Origin: Odontocerum albicorne
Taxonomy: Eukaryota; Arthropoda; Insecta; Trichoptera; Odontoceridae
DNA length: 64,000 nucleotides
NCBI GenBank assembly: GCA_949825065.1
Contig: OX463859.1
Location: 20,120,699 to 20,184,698 of the forward strand
Direction: 5' to 3'
Part shown: positions 32,413-43,311 of the stretch, in pieces
Numbering within the stretch: position 1 is the first letter of the stretch
Layout of the letters: every line of letters begins with the position of its first letter
Program-made: the position numbers and the translations under genes
Notes under the pieces: model-generated
What the model was told of the DNA's origin: nothing
What the model saw: only the letters and a program-made list of their open reading frames with translations
Database searches by the model: none

Positions 32413-32999
32413 AACGTTGTATGAAATCAAAAAGTATTGTGATTTATCCATGGTATTGTGACTTCATAATACACATTGCCATTGTCAATTATTCAGTGGT
32501 AAACAGTTTAGTTTTCCTTCATTTTTATTAATTTTCTTAGCATCAAGGTAATCATGGTAGGCGATAGGTTGGCGAATCTCTGTTTGCTGTATTTAACAAG
32601 GTTCTTAAGATATATATGGAACACAATCACTGGACGAGAGAAAAAGTTTTAGCGATCCATTTTGGATTAAAGTATAAATGGCAGAAGTAGCAGAGACCGG
32701 GTAGCCTTCCGATTGGTGGAAGAAGTAATAAAGGCAGCAAGGTATTAATTTCAGAAGTTACTAAAAAGGGAAAAGTAGTTCATGCTGAAGAAAGATAGTT
32801 TATGATTATGGTGTATATAATCACCAGAATTAAGAAGTCGGCCATGATTTTTTGGACACCACGTCGAACCTAAAAGCCTCTAATCGAAGACAATTAATTA
32901 CCCTACCAACTAAATAACACAGGTTGAAATATAACGAGTTGTATTTTGAAAAATCTTAAAAAAAAAAATTCTTTGAACTAATGAATGGAGAGTTGTCTG
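32413..32999. other. No firm assignment
   Basis: 32570-32790 contains short protein-like pieces (HWTREKVLAIHFGLKYKW) that may come from a mobile element I cannot name. Otherwise AT-rich. Confidence 0.25.
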
Positions 33000-33950
33000 A
33001 GACGCTGTTAAAGGTACGCTTATGAAAGCGTTTAAAAACATTTCCCTTAAAAACTTACCATGAGAAGATGCTAAAGGCACGCTTATGATGAAGTTTCGTA
33101 TTCCACTAAAATACTATACAAAGGATGCTGCTACGCACATCCTTATCATGAAGTTAAATATTCTACTAAACAACTAAACATAAAATACTATACAGAGGAT
33201 GCTGCTACGCACACCCTTATCATGAAGTTAAATATTCTACTAAACATAAAATACTATACAAAGGATGCTGCTACGCACATCCTTATCATGAAGTTAAATA
33301 TTCTACTAAACATAAAATACTATACAAAGGATGCTGCTACGCACATCCTTATCATGAAGCTAAATATTCTACTAAACAACTAAACATAAAATGATTCTAT
33401 AGAGTTTTATATGCCACTTAAAGCGTGTATACAAAACGTTCTTAGATGCATTCTAGTAACAAAGTTAAACATTCCACTAAACGACTAAAAATGGGACGCT
33501 TTTAAATACAATGATGAAGTTTTAAATTCTACTAAAGAAGTGAAAATGAAAGGCGGTTAAAGGCACGCTATTGATGTTTAAAATTCCACTAAAATTGAAT
33601 ATTAAATGCTGTTAAATGCACGCTTTAAGTGAAGTTATTCCATTAAAACAGAAAACACGAGACATTTTTAAAGGCACGCTAATGAAGAAGTTAAACATTT
33701 CACTCAAATAGTGACCCCATGAGAAGTTTTAAAAGGTACGCTTATGGTGAAATTAAACATTTCACTAAAAGAGTGAACATGAGAAGCTTTAAAAGGTACG
33801 CTAAAGGAAAAGTTAAGCATTCCACTCAAAAAAAGAACATGACACACTGTAAAAAGCATGCTAATGATAGTGTTCCACTAAAAAATGTTCATAAGAGGCT
33901 TTTAAAGGTATGCTAATGAAATAGTTTAACATTTCTCTAAAGGAGTAAAC
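33000..33950 (+). repeat. Satellite array, ~66-bp unit with a recently homogenised core
   Basis: Units follow the pattern GGCACGCTTATGATGAAGTT, then AAA-ATTCCACTAAA, then ACATGAGA-G-TTTTAAA. In the core, AAGGATGCTGCTACGCACA begins at 33121, 33195, 33261 and 33327, giving spacings of 74, 66 and 66; the 74-bp unit has an extra CAACTAAA. Core units are nearly identical; flanking units on both sides are strongly diverged. A 65-codon ORF at 33719 is made of repeat units. Confidence 0.9.
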
Positions 33951-34585
33951 GATACAGTTGTAGTGGTAAAAAAATTACACACCGAAAAAAGACAAACCAT
34001 GTGCCTGAAGTCCAAGGCTCTTTATAATTTATTTATATTCTTAAGTTCCGTGTTATTTTTTTGAAAATGTCCATAAATTACTATAATACATAACACTCAG
34101 TTTACTCATTCACCAATGAAAAAATTTTTCAAGGAAAATTAGTTTTAAAAACAGATGGTTCAATTCTATTTTTAATATAAATGGAAAAGGTCAAAGATAT
34201 CATGGTGATAAAAAAGTAACAGTATTTGTCAAATTATTTTCAAAATTAGACTTAAAATAATATTTTGTTCATTCCAGTTGGTGAGCAAACGTATGTAATG
34301 TAACACAAGGCATATAAAAATATATAAGCAATGGAGAAAACACAAAGCCAAATAAATATAAAACACGGAAATAGAAAGCAATAAAATCAAAAAATATAAT
34401 AAATCCTTTTCTTTTATATATCATTCAACACATCCGAATCGATAATTCGCACGAATTGGAGAGCATGGCCGGAAAACAAGGGTTGTAGAACCTTCGGATT
34501 TAGAACCACTGAAGTAAGCACGGAGCTCATGGTTCTTCATTACACGTGTCAGCAACAATCCACACGTGAAGAAGCAACGACATTT
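33951..34585. other. No recognisable feature
   Basis: AT-rich non-coding. 34440-34585 may be the body of the SINE on the minus strand that follows, but I could not match it elsewhere. Confidence 0.4.
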
Positions 34586-34712
34586 GAATGCACTCAAGTA
34601 TTGTTACCAAACTAACTATTTTTACCAGACTGGTAACTATTTTGCCTTCGGAAATGAACCCAAAACTTCCGTGTAGAAATCAAGCGTTTTGCCAACTAGG
34701 CCACGGATGTTG
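34586..34712 (-). repeat. SINE-1 head with an alternative body
   Basis: The minus-strand head reads CCGTGGCCTAGTTGGCAAAA CGCTTGATTTC, a clear SINE-1 head. The body (GTTACCAGTCTGGTAAAAAT AGTTAG and CAATACTTGAGTGC) differs from SINE-1 but matches 36030-36172. Confidence 0.6.
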
Positions 34713-34957
34713 TTAATTCTATTCTCTTGTATCTATTGTAGTTCTTTACTGCATTTTTCAGTGGCGCTACATATATTGTTAACTAATAATAATCCTAAAT
34801 AATGAGTTGTCAATCCATAGTATAGTCTCATATATTTTCCAGGTACGATGTCTCAAAGGGTTATTAAAACCTGACAAACGATCTTAGACAAACATCTATA
34901 AAACACTGTAATATTATTAAACAAATGACTTTTAAAGCACTGTTTCGTAACAAAGTA

Positions 34958-35505
34958 AAGGGTCTTTCAAATGGAGCGATTTTTTTAAATTCTTGGATAA
35001 AACACAGATGGCGTGCCGAACTTGCCTGGGGCTTGTGACATTTGAGAAGTGTAATGTATGTAATTTATAAAAATGGAGTCGTTTATGTTACAATACAACA
35101 CGTTTAAATTGTTGCATTATTTTATGAATTGTAATCTCTGGAAACGGTGATGTTAATGGGCCACCAAGATCATGTGATCTGACACGTTTGGACTATTTTC
35201 TCTGGGGTTACATGAAAAGCCAGGTCTATAAGAATGACCCCCAATCAATTTCTGAGCTGAAGGGCGAAATTATTCGCGTTATTGGTGAGTTAGAACCGCA
35301 ATTATGCCAAAATGTTGGCAAAAGAGTAGGCATCTGTAGAGCTGCAAGAGGTGGACATTTGGCAGATATTGTTTTGGTGTTTAAATGTCATACATTATAC
35401 TTCAATGATCAATTAAAAGTGTTTTGAAATCAGAGCAAATTTTGTGTTTTGTTCAAGAATTTAAAAAAATTGAATTAAAAAAACCGCTCAATTTGAAAGA
35501 CCCTT
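34958..35505 (+). mobile_element. Internally deleted Tc1/mariner-superfamily element
   Basis: Inverted ends AAGGGTCTTTCAAATGGAGC G and the complement of AAGGGTCTTTCAAATTGAGC G, each flanked by TA (34956-34957, 35506-35507). An ATG at 35073 starts a short N-terminus (MESFMLQYNTFKLLHYF). After a large internal deletion near 35135 the C-terminus is open: GPPRSCDLTRLDYFLWGYMK, then ELEPQLCQNVGKR, then CRAARGGHLADIV. The LDYFLWG motif follows the third catalytic position in this group of transposases; the first two catalytic residues are deleted. Non-autonomous but structurally complete. Confidence 0.85.
35188..35427 (+). pseudogene. Transposase C-terminal fragment
   Basis: 79 open codons ending at TGA 35425-35427, inside the element above. 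DYFLWG opens it and RGGHLADIV ends it, which matches the usual C-terminus of this transposase group. The start codon here is only the first Met-like codon after the deletion, not a true start. Confidence 0.75.
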
Positions 35506-35559
35506 TATGATAACCTCACGAGTGCATTATTTTTTTATACGAATAAATGGTCGTGATAT

Positions 35560-35730
35560 TTTTAGTTCAACAATGTAAGAAAATAACAAACGTAGGCGAG
35601 GCAGGAGGTAGGCGGAGAAAAACTCCCGGCTGAAAAACTCCCGAAAATTGTGATGTTTCGCGAGTTGTGACCGCTGGCAGAGGCGAAAACAGACGCTTGC
35701 GATGAGCGATTTCCCGCCCATAAGAAGCGA
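35560..35730. other. CpG-rich patch
   Basis: Compared with its surroundings this stretch is rich in CG: GTAGGCGAGGCAGGAGGTAG, TTTCGCGAGTTGTGACCGCT, CTTGCGATGAGCGATTTCCC. An internal duplication, AAAACTCCCG twice, lies at 35619-35644. No coding match. It may be the remnant of a promoter-like or unknown element. Confidence 0.25.
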
Positions 35731-36029
35731 AAAAGACCAAAATTAATCACCTTCTCAGTTCACTCTGCCTACTGTGTTTTACTTGCGATCATCGAATACC
35801 TGCCTAAGAGGAATCTTCATCCTACTTCCTTTTCACGCCTTTGAACCTTCGAACGTGAGCTGAATTCTCCGAGTATCGTGCAGCAGTCATCCACCTATGT
35901 TACAGTTCTTTGTACCAGTGGCATACATTCAGTTTGGACACTATTCACTCGAACACACGTATATGCTCTACTTTTGACATATAAAGACACAATCTGGTTG
36001 GAGGTCTTCCTTGAAATCTCGTTCCTTCG

Positions 36030-36172
36030 ACGCAAGTGTACTCAAATATTGTTGCTAGACGAACTACAATATTTTACCAGACTGGTTCTTTTTTCATGTT
36101 TTTACCATTGACAATCGAACTTAAAACTCATGGGTGTAAATCAAACGTCTTACCATATAAGCTATGGAAGTC
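36030..36172 (-). repeat. SINE-1 head with an alternative body
   Basis: On the minus strand: CTTCCATAGCTTATATGGTA AGACGTTTGATTTACACC, then AACCAGTCTGGTAAAATATT GTAG. The body matches 34586-34712, making a second SINE-1 subtype. Immediately after the head on the plus side lies CAGCGTTATATAAGTCATCT, a SINE-2-like ending. Confidence 0.6.
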
Positions 36173-36589
36173 GCTGATTCTATAAGGACACAGCGTTATA
36201 TAAGTCATCTATTGTTTTTTCCTTGTGGTTTGTCTTAGCGAAATTGAGAATTTCATAGAAGTTATAATGAAAAAATTGAAGGATTGCAAAAATTTCAGTC
36301 AAGAGTAAGCTAACTGGATAATAAACGGGGAATATTTAAAATCGATCATGTCCATCTGTAATCTTCCAGCTTCAGGCAGGTTTTGCGGCGCGTTATTTGT
36401 TAGAATGACACTCGGAGATTAATCGAGCCCCGGGGCCCGGAGATAACTAATGCCAACCTCTCTGGGGATCCATACCACTTAGTCACAATCGTTTAATATA
36501 TTGCTTTATCATTACATTTATTTAAGAATGATACTTTTATCTGTTGTGCTCGATTTCGTGGTAACAGTTATTATTGGAATGGCATAGTT

Positions 36590-37376
36590 TAACATTTTGT
36601 GACTTATGCGAGTTTTTATGCTAAAATGTTACACAACACTCGGTAATATATAGTTCATATGTTTTAACTATCAGTTTGATTCAACTTAATATTTACTTGA
36701 TACACATGCCAACCTTTTTGCCAAACTGATTCACAATACTCGATAATAGAGTAGATATGTTATGACTATCAATGTGGTTCAACTTTATATTTATTCTATG
36801 CACATACGAACTTTTATGCCAAACTCGTGCACAATATTTGTTAATAGAGTACATTTTGAATATCAGTTTAGTTCAGCTTTATACATATTCTATACACATG
36901 CGAACTTTTAAGACAAACTGGTGCACAATATTTGGAAGTGGGGTGGATACGTTTTGGCTGTCAGTTTGGTTCAACTTTATATTTATTCTATACACATGCA
37001 AAGTTTTTTGTGAAACTGGTACACAATATTTGGTCGTGGAAACGTATATATTGTTTGTCAGTTTGGTTCAATTTTATGTTTATTTCATAAACATGCAAAC
37101 TTTTTAGTCAAACTGGGATACAATAATCTGTAGAAGAGTGCATATATGATGATGTTATAACTGTCAGTTTGGTTCAACTTTACATCTATTTTATACACAC
37201 GCGAACTTTATTGCGAAATTGATACAATACTTGGTTTTCGATTTATACAATACTTGGTTTTCGAGTACATTAGTAATAACTATCAGTTTAGTTGAACTTA
37301 ATATCTATTAAATTAACAACTTGATTTTTTTTGACAAACTGGTGCACAATACTAGGTAGTAGAGTAAATATGTTAT
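36590..37376 (+). repeat. 98-bp satellite, left block
   Basis: Units contain TATCAGTTTGGTTCAACTTT ATATTTATT, CACATGCGAACTTTT, CAAACTGGTGCACAATA and GTAGAGTA-ATATGTTAT. The TCAACTT anchor occurs at 36681, 36779, 36873, 36971, 37068, 37174 and about 37293, a spacing near 98 bp. The array is cut at 37376 by a Penelope-like insertion and goes on at 38138. The 111-codon ORF at 36772 is the translation of three repeat units. Confidence 0.9.
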
Positions 37377-38137
37377 TGTAATTTATTTTTACCAAACACT
37401 GTTTATTCCACTTTTTTGTGACGGTATAACCCTACCGGTTTCAAGGCTTTCACCTCATCTTTAGGGGAGCGCAAACAAGACTAAATGCTGTTCGAACTGG
37501 TACCGATATACACCGGTACCGATATATAAAGCCAGCCTTTTACACTAATTTTAATCTCCGGAAACTCTTATTTAATGGGAAAATGGAATACTTAGCAACA
37601 GTGGTGTGTATAAACTTTTATGTGCTGACTGTGATAATTACTATATAGGAAAGACAGGAAGATCTTTTGAAACGAGATTTTGTGAACACAAATCCACCTT
37701 AACAAATCCTCTAATTTATTCTGAAATGGCTAATCATTGTCACCGTGAAAATCATACTTTTTCTATCGATGATGCCCAATTCTTACATATCAGTAGTAAC
37801 GGAAATAAATTGGATAGATTAGAGACCCTAGAAATTTCTAAGTCAGTACACCGATCCGAACATCTGTTGAACAGTTATTTACCAAAAATCTCTCCGCTCT
37901 TGGCCGAAATTGTCCTATGCCTCCCTCACCCCTCACCCTCCAACCGTTGAAGCGTGTATATCGGTACTAGTTCGAACGGCATTTAGTCTTGTTTGCCCTC
38001 CCCTAAAAATGAGGTGAAAGCCTTGAAACCGGTAGGGTTATACCGTCACAAAAAAGTGGAATAAACAGTGTTTGATAAAAATAAATTACAATGTATTTAA
38101 ACCTCCACACCGTTAATGCCTTAACTATAAACAACAT
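37377..38137 (+). mobile_element. Penelope-like element with inverted terminal repeats
   Basis: 761 bp flanked by the 11-bp direct repeat AAATATGTTAT (37366-37376 and 38138-38148), part of the surrounding satellite unit. Terminal regions are inverted repeats of about 165 bp: 37380-37545 and 37950-38100 share AAACACTGTTTATTCCACTT, GGTATAACCCTACCGGTTTC and ACTAAATGC-GTTCGAACTG or complements. The interior encodes a GIY-YIG endonuclease domain, the hallmark of Penelope-like retroelements; the RT domain that should precede it is missing. The 3' side extends beyond the repeat into TTTAAACCTCCACACCGTTA. Confidence 0.85.
37576..37950 (+). pseudogene. GIY-YIG endonuclease domain of the Penelope-like element
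   Basis: Open from just after a TAA at 37573 to TGA at 37948-37950. It contains GVYKLLCADC (GIY motif as GVY, 37603-37611) and NYYIGKTGRSFETRFCEHK (YIG at 37642-37650, with the conserved Arg positions following). The C-terminal part DRLETLEISKSVHR with HLLNSYLP is typical of Penelope endonucleases. There is no start codon before the domain. The domain itself looks intact, which is unusual here, but the RT is absent, so the element cannot move by itself. Confidence 0.85.
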
Positions 38138-38450
38138 AAATATGTTATGATCGTCAGTTAGGTTCCACTTTATGTTTATTTTGTATACATGTGATCTTTT
38201 TTTTCAAACTGCTAAACATTACTCGGCAGAAGAGTAAATATGTTGTGATTATCAGTTAGGTTCCACTTTATGTTTATTTTGTAAACATATGATCTTTCTT
38301 GTCAAACTGCTTAATATTACTCGGTAGACTACAAATGTTTTTATTGTTAGTTTGGTTAAACTTTACATTAATTATACACGTGTGAGCTTTTTTGCCAAAC
38401 TGATGCACAATATAGTATAGTACATACGTTTTGGCTTCCTGTTTTGGTCA
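38138..38450 (+). repeat. 98-bp satellite, right block
   Basis: Continuation of 36590-37376 after the insertion: TCAGTTAGGTTCCACTTTAT repeats at 38155 and 38253, and a more diverged unit begins near 38345. Two of the three units share GGTTCCACTT, where the left block has GGTTCAACTT. Confidence 0.85.
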
Positions 38451-39474
38451 GCATATGATCTTCTAACATAAAAGGGTATCAGGAGTTCTAAAACGCAACG
38501 AATTTCCTTCTGTTCTAACAAAATATTCCACCCGCATATTTGCGGCTAAAAAACCTCCCTGATATCAGCTACCTATAGAAGTGTTTGAAAATTAAAGACA
38601 AAACGGTGTCAACCATTATCCCAAAATCACAGGTTATATAAAATTCACACCATCGTAGACGCATTTGAAAAAAAATATTAAATATATTACATGTTTACAG
38701 TATAACAACATGGATTGTAAAGGTAGATGTGAAGAATATTGAGCATTGAATTCGAAACGCCAAGTGCAAGTCAATGATCCGAGAAAGCAATACTAAAGCA
38801 TTTTGACAAATTCTCGATTCAACCAGTTGAGGGATATGTGATAAGATATAGTATGATCGAGTGTTTAGTGAAATATGTTTCTTTGTATGATAATATTTAA
38901 ACCCCAAAATCTAACTATAACAGGTGGTGTTCTTACACATTCTAAGTTGAATGGGCAATGGATTTTGATTGATAATATGGCGCATGGTCTGATGTGGCAT
39001 AGTACAATTACAAATTCACTTCCCTAATCCTCTTGTGTGCAACATTAATGTACATCTGTCATGTACCATCCGAACATGTAGGGATTTCTGGAGAGGTCAA
39101 ATCACAACATTTGCTTCGTTTGTTCAATAATTAAGCCACCTTCAGAAGATTGATTTTGAGTCATGGTTGAAATTCAATCCATTCGCATTTCATATTTGGT
39201 GAAAATTTGTTTCTGAGATCACGAAACGCACGGTAAAATATTTAGGAAGCAGGTAAGTTGCTAGAAGAATAAAAATGTATTTAAGATTAATACATTTTAG
39301 AAAACTCTTAAATATTGTACAATAATATCTTGCTGAAAAGGGTTTTTGCACTCAAACAATAAATATTTTTGAAACAAAATCTCAATTGGTATTAGTTGGC
39401 CTCAAATATCAAATTGGTTTATTCGGGTTACGAGTATATAAGGCCACAAACATATTACAAAAACATTTCATTCT
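38451..39474. other. Mostly unassigned; piece of repeat F
   Basis: 38810-38865 (TTCAACCAGTTGAGGGATAT, AGATATAGTATGATC) matches 25975-26025. The rest has no ORF or repeat match. Confidence 0.4.
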
Positions 39475-39720
39475 TCTCTCTTTCAGAATGTGATTAATTT
39501 GGTCATGCCATGTTTTTCCAGATCTTCTTAAGCTTTTCATCATTCATTCTTTCTTCGTGGCACAACCATCTCAATAATTATTTCTTCTCCTAATCCACTG
39601 CATCTTCTTTCAGTTCGTACTCTTACCTAATTATTTCATTGTTTATTCTGTTATACATTATTTTTCCACATTGTCTACGTAACGTTCCCAATTCTACGTT
39701 AAACATTTAAATATTATTTT
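39475..39720 (-). pseudogene. LINE-B C-terminal relic
   Basis: The minus strand reads GGAAAAACATGGCATGACCA AATTAATCACATTCTGAAAG, giving GKTWHDQINHILKERR-like sequence. This is the same block as RKTWLDQMN in the other LINE-B relics. Truncated. Confidence 0.6.
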
Positions 39721-40960
39721 TTATGTCTGAAGCCTTTACAAAAAAATTTAATTGTACTCGTATATAAGATGTAACATTTTTTTAATCAAGATTTTAATTA
39801 AATAAACTTTAAAATATATTATATAAAAAATTAAACCATTTACATAGTTAAAAAAAATCAAAACTTGAAAAAAAAGTATTTTTGTAAAAAACACTGAAAA
39901 AATATAGTCCATTTATCAAAAATAAAAAACATATCATTCTTTTTGTAAAATTAAAAACCGCAATCAATCTATCATGATCAATTCAAAAGTAATAAAATTA
40001 ACATTAAGGAATTTAAAATATTTCTGATTTTAATTTCCCCTGGATAGACTGAAAATGTCCATATCGATCGTATTTCACAAGCTGTTGAATCGTGGAGAGA
40101 AAAATTCATAATTTGCGGTATAAATGTATTAAAGTGTATACCTTTTACCCTTAACTATTCAAAGTGGGGGATTACGGTACTTTATTTGGTGCCATCAAAT
40201 ATGACTGGGAAAGGATATTTGTGATATATCCTGTTGCATATAGGATAAGGAGCTTTAGTACTTAAATAATGCCTGAGTTCTTCGTTGGGTCGCTAATAAC
40301 TAGCAACCATTCCACCCAATGTTGCCCGATCTGCTGCTAATTGGGGCAGTTATTCCGAGCATTATTTTTCTAAACGCATTACGTGGTACGTCCTTATAAC
40401 TGTTGTATTTCCCACCGTGATTTCTTCTACCCTCCGTCAACTCGCCTAAGAAGATATTTTTCTTAGGAATCTGGAGTCATGCATGCAAACTTTATTTCCA
40501 GACCAACGCAGGCAAGCACATGACAATAATATCGATGCTGTTGATGAATTTGTCTTTATAATTGTTTGCCATGCCCTAGTTTTCCTTGCTAACCAGATAC
40601 AAGTATCTTAAAGCTAACATTAATTTAATGTTTGTTGATTAGTAAACGCAATTTAAAATAGTTACCATATTGGGAAGAAACGAATAATATTTTAAACCTA
40701 GACCAGTGATTGTTAGCAGGCAGCTTAACCTGGTGTTATTTATACATTAGGGTTGTGTAGAGGCGGGAAGATTGGAGGAACCAAATAGAATTAGATGAGG
40801 GGATGGCCGAGCAATTACTGCCCCTAATCCCGACTGGAAAATGGGAGCCTGTCGGGAGGAATATTAGTGGCACTTTGGAAATTTGAATTAACCGCCTACC
40901 CAAGGTAGTAGCCGCTAAAACGACGTTGGAATTGTGTTTTATTCTAGATCACAGGAAAGA
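39721..40960. other. No recognisable feature
   Basis: AT-rich to 40130. 40290-40420 and 40740-40930 are GC-richer (GGGGATGGCCGAGCAATTAC, GGAGCCTGTCGGGAGGAATA) but have no ORF or repeat match. Confidence 0.4.
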
Positions 40961-40964
40961 AAAT

Positions 40965-41035
40965 GATTCCGTGACTAGCTTATGGATTAAAACGTGAGGT
41001 TTTGGATTTAATTCCATTGACAAAATCAGGTATAA
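40965..41035 (+). repeat. Possible SINE head
   Basis: GATTCCGTGACTAGCTTATG, then GAGGTTTTGGATTTAATTCC (degenerate B box). Weak resemblance to SINE-1. Confidence 0.3.
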
Positions 41036-41039
41036 CAAG

Positions 41040-41510
41040 TTTGACGTATATGGTATGTAGACTAACCGTTCTATATTCAGAAGAACCGAAATCTATCCAG
41101 GAAAATCTTTAGTATTTTCTTTAGGAGCACTGCATGGAGTGGAAGCATGAATAATTAGAAGCATGATGAGTACCTTCGAGATGTGATATTGGTGATTCTA
41201 TTATCTAAGAATTAGAGATAACCGAAAGATTTTCGACAATATTCGGGAAATCATTCATATTACTTTGGCATGTTGCTAGAAAAACAACGAAAGTGTTGAG
41301 AAGCTGGTGATCACAGGGATAGTTGATTTAAAACGAGCTACCGAAAGGTGTACTATTACATGGACAGACCAAATAATGGAGTTAACTGAATTATGTTTAA
41401 ATACTGCATTTAACATTGTCCGGGATCGGAAAGGATGGAAGCAAGTGGTTCACCAGATTCCAGGCAGCAGAAGATCGAATTTTTAACGAGGTTGTGAAAA
41501 GGATTAATCC
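41040..41510 (+). pseudogene. LINE-C C-terminal relic
   Basis: Open pieces read KNNESVEKLVITGIVDLKRA, then TITWTDQIMELTELCLNTAF, then IVRDRKGWKQVVHQI. This is the C-terminal region after the RT in the LINE-C family, with WTDQI and GWK as landmarks. Upstream STFEM corresponds to LEAFEMW in 17094-18085. No catalytic residues lie in this part. Stops upstream. Confidence 0.7.
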
Positions 41511-42344
41511 AAGATAGATCTCTGGTATTCATGGATCATTAAATCACTTGTTGTAGATTGGTCAAACTTTTTGACTTTAAAAGAGCGCTAATTTTACACT
41601 TGTCGAGGTATGGACTGCTCGCATTTGTCCGACAAAATAAACGATGATCCGACAAAAAAACCGACGGTAGTGGCTCAATTTCCATTAAAAATTACTCATT
41701 AAAAGTCGATAAACGTGATCGACTATATGAATGTCGGATAGATAAAACATCTCCGTTTCAAAGACGATTCAAAGAGAGACCTCAATAATTCTGAAATGGA
41801 CGCTGAAAAGTGGGAGTTTCTTGTTCAAAATCACCGTAAGTGAAGAGATATTCTCTGGATGGGAAAGATTATCCATAATATCAAATTATTGAGAAAACTG
41901 GAGACGGGGCCTGCGGAGCATCCATGAGGTGCGATTTTTATGCTTGTTTACAGATCAAAAATTGTTCAGCATAGTCACAACTGTATGAGTTGCTACCTTT
42001 TCATCAATTTTTATGGACCATACTATCATAGATATAAATAACAATGTCATGTGTATTCTAAAACACTTTTCTCAAATGATGGAGGTAAATATCGGAACAG
42101 AAGCAACAACTGTGTATATAATCAAATCAGATGGTCGATTTCACGATGAACGAGGAGCTGTACTCAATTTTATTGATCTTCTTTTAGTCTTTGTTTTAAG
42201 GATTTAGTGTCCGAACAAAATGTCACAAAATCTATAAATATAACTTTTAATATGTCCTTATTTCAAAATATAATTGACTGATCCAATCAAACTTATTTTG
42301 GTATTGAAGACATGTTTGTTAAGAGGAAAAAAGGATATGGTTAA
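41511..42344. other. No recognisable feature
   Basis: One 64-codon ORF at 42013-42207 without motif. 41570-41760 has several CG dinucleotides (GTCGATAAACGTGATCGACT) but matches nothing here. Confidence 0.4.
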
Positions 42345-42630
42345 GAAGAAAAAAGAATCAGGAATGAAACACTTTATATAGTATTACTGGCTAGAAATTA
42401 AGAGTTTTTTCAGTTGCTTTTTAAAGCATGCCAAGGAGGAAGCGAGACTAGCATTGGTTTGTAACTAGTTCCACTGCATGGAGCGGTAAACCGAAAGGGT
42501 CATTAAAAAATCTCTGTCTGAGTGCAGTGCAAATTCATGATCGGAAAGACGCTGTAAATTTTCGTCGAGATAAAAAGGGGCTGTCGAGACAGTTAAGAAT
42601 ATCATACAATAGGGATAGTATGTCTTAGAT
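42345..42630 (-). repeat. LINE-A C-terminal fragment
   Basis: Collinear with 21750-22030: GGCTAGAAATTAAGAGTTTT TTCAG, TTAAAGCATGCCAAGG, CACTGCATGGA and GACAGTTAAGAATATCATAC. Frameshifts and deletions relative to 21461-22470 (the RRSSFF part is shortened). Neither the 3' tail nor the upstream RT is present. Confidence 0.75.
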
Positions 42631-42949
42631 ATTTGGATATGTATTGGTGAGTATGTGTCTTCTAAAGCTTTAAGAGTTTATCCATAAAAATGTGAGATAC
42701 AACTATAGAGTAAATCTATACTCTTTGCAATAAATATGTCACATCTCTTTTAAACTCGTTTAACTCTCTGGGTATTCTGTACTCTTTTCGGGTTCTGTAT
42801 AATGGAGCTACACTCAAATCTACTGCGAACCAGTGAATTACAAATAAACCTTATAATACAATAACACCACCAACAAATACTCTAAATACTTTTATCACAA
42901 GTCCCAGAACTTTATTGTGGACAATTGTAAAACAAACCACGTAAAAAGT

Positions 42950-43260
42950 GACGCAGTTTCACAGCTCCACTTGGTGGGAACATTCAATTATGACAGTAAT
43001 TTTTCCCCTTTTCTCTTCCAAATGTGAAGGTTCACACGAGAAGGATTTCACACCGCGTGTAAATACGAATTCGAGCGGGCGAAATAAGGGCGACCAGGCC
43101 ACGCTATTGGGCGGGAGCAGATCTCATTTGTTTTCTGTCAAACCATATCACGGGTCTATATGGGACAGGGTGGCCAGTATTGAGAATCGGTTTCCCCTAG
43201 CAAATATTACCCAGTTATGGGGTGATTTTTAAAGATCTCGCAAATGTCGACTCACAATCG
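42950..43260 (+). other. GC-richer patch with a 94-codon ORF
   Basis: ORF 42948-43232 is less AT-biased than its surroundings and rich in CG (CGAATTCGAGCGGGCGAAAT, GGCGACCAGGCCACGCTATT). The product (TPRVNTNSSGRNKGDQATLL) has no known motif. The first codon is ACG, not ATG, in the DNA, and the next Met is 14 residues in. It may be a host-derived or transposon fragment; coding status is doubtful. Confidence 0.2.
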
Positions 43261-43311
43261 GCCGCTTACAAGAGACAGTGACTTAAATATATATTTTTAA
43301 TTTTATCGCAA

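Noticed and set aside
36772..37107. 111-codon plus-strand ORF with repeated VQFNFIFILYT-like segments
   Set aside because: It is the translation of 98-bp satellite units; the repeats in the peptide follow the DNA repeat.
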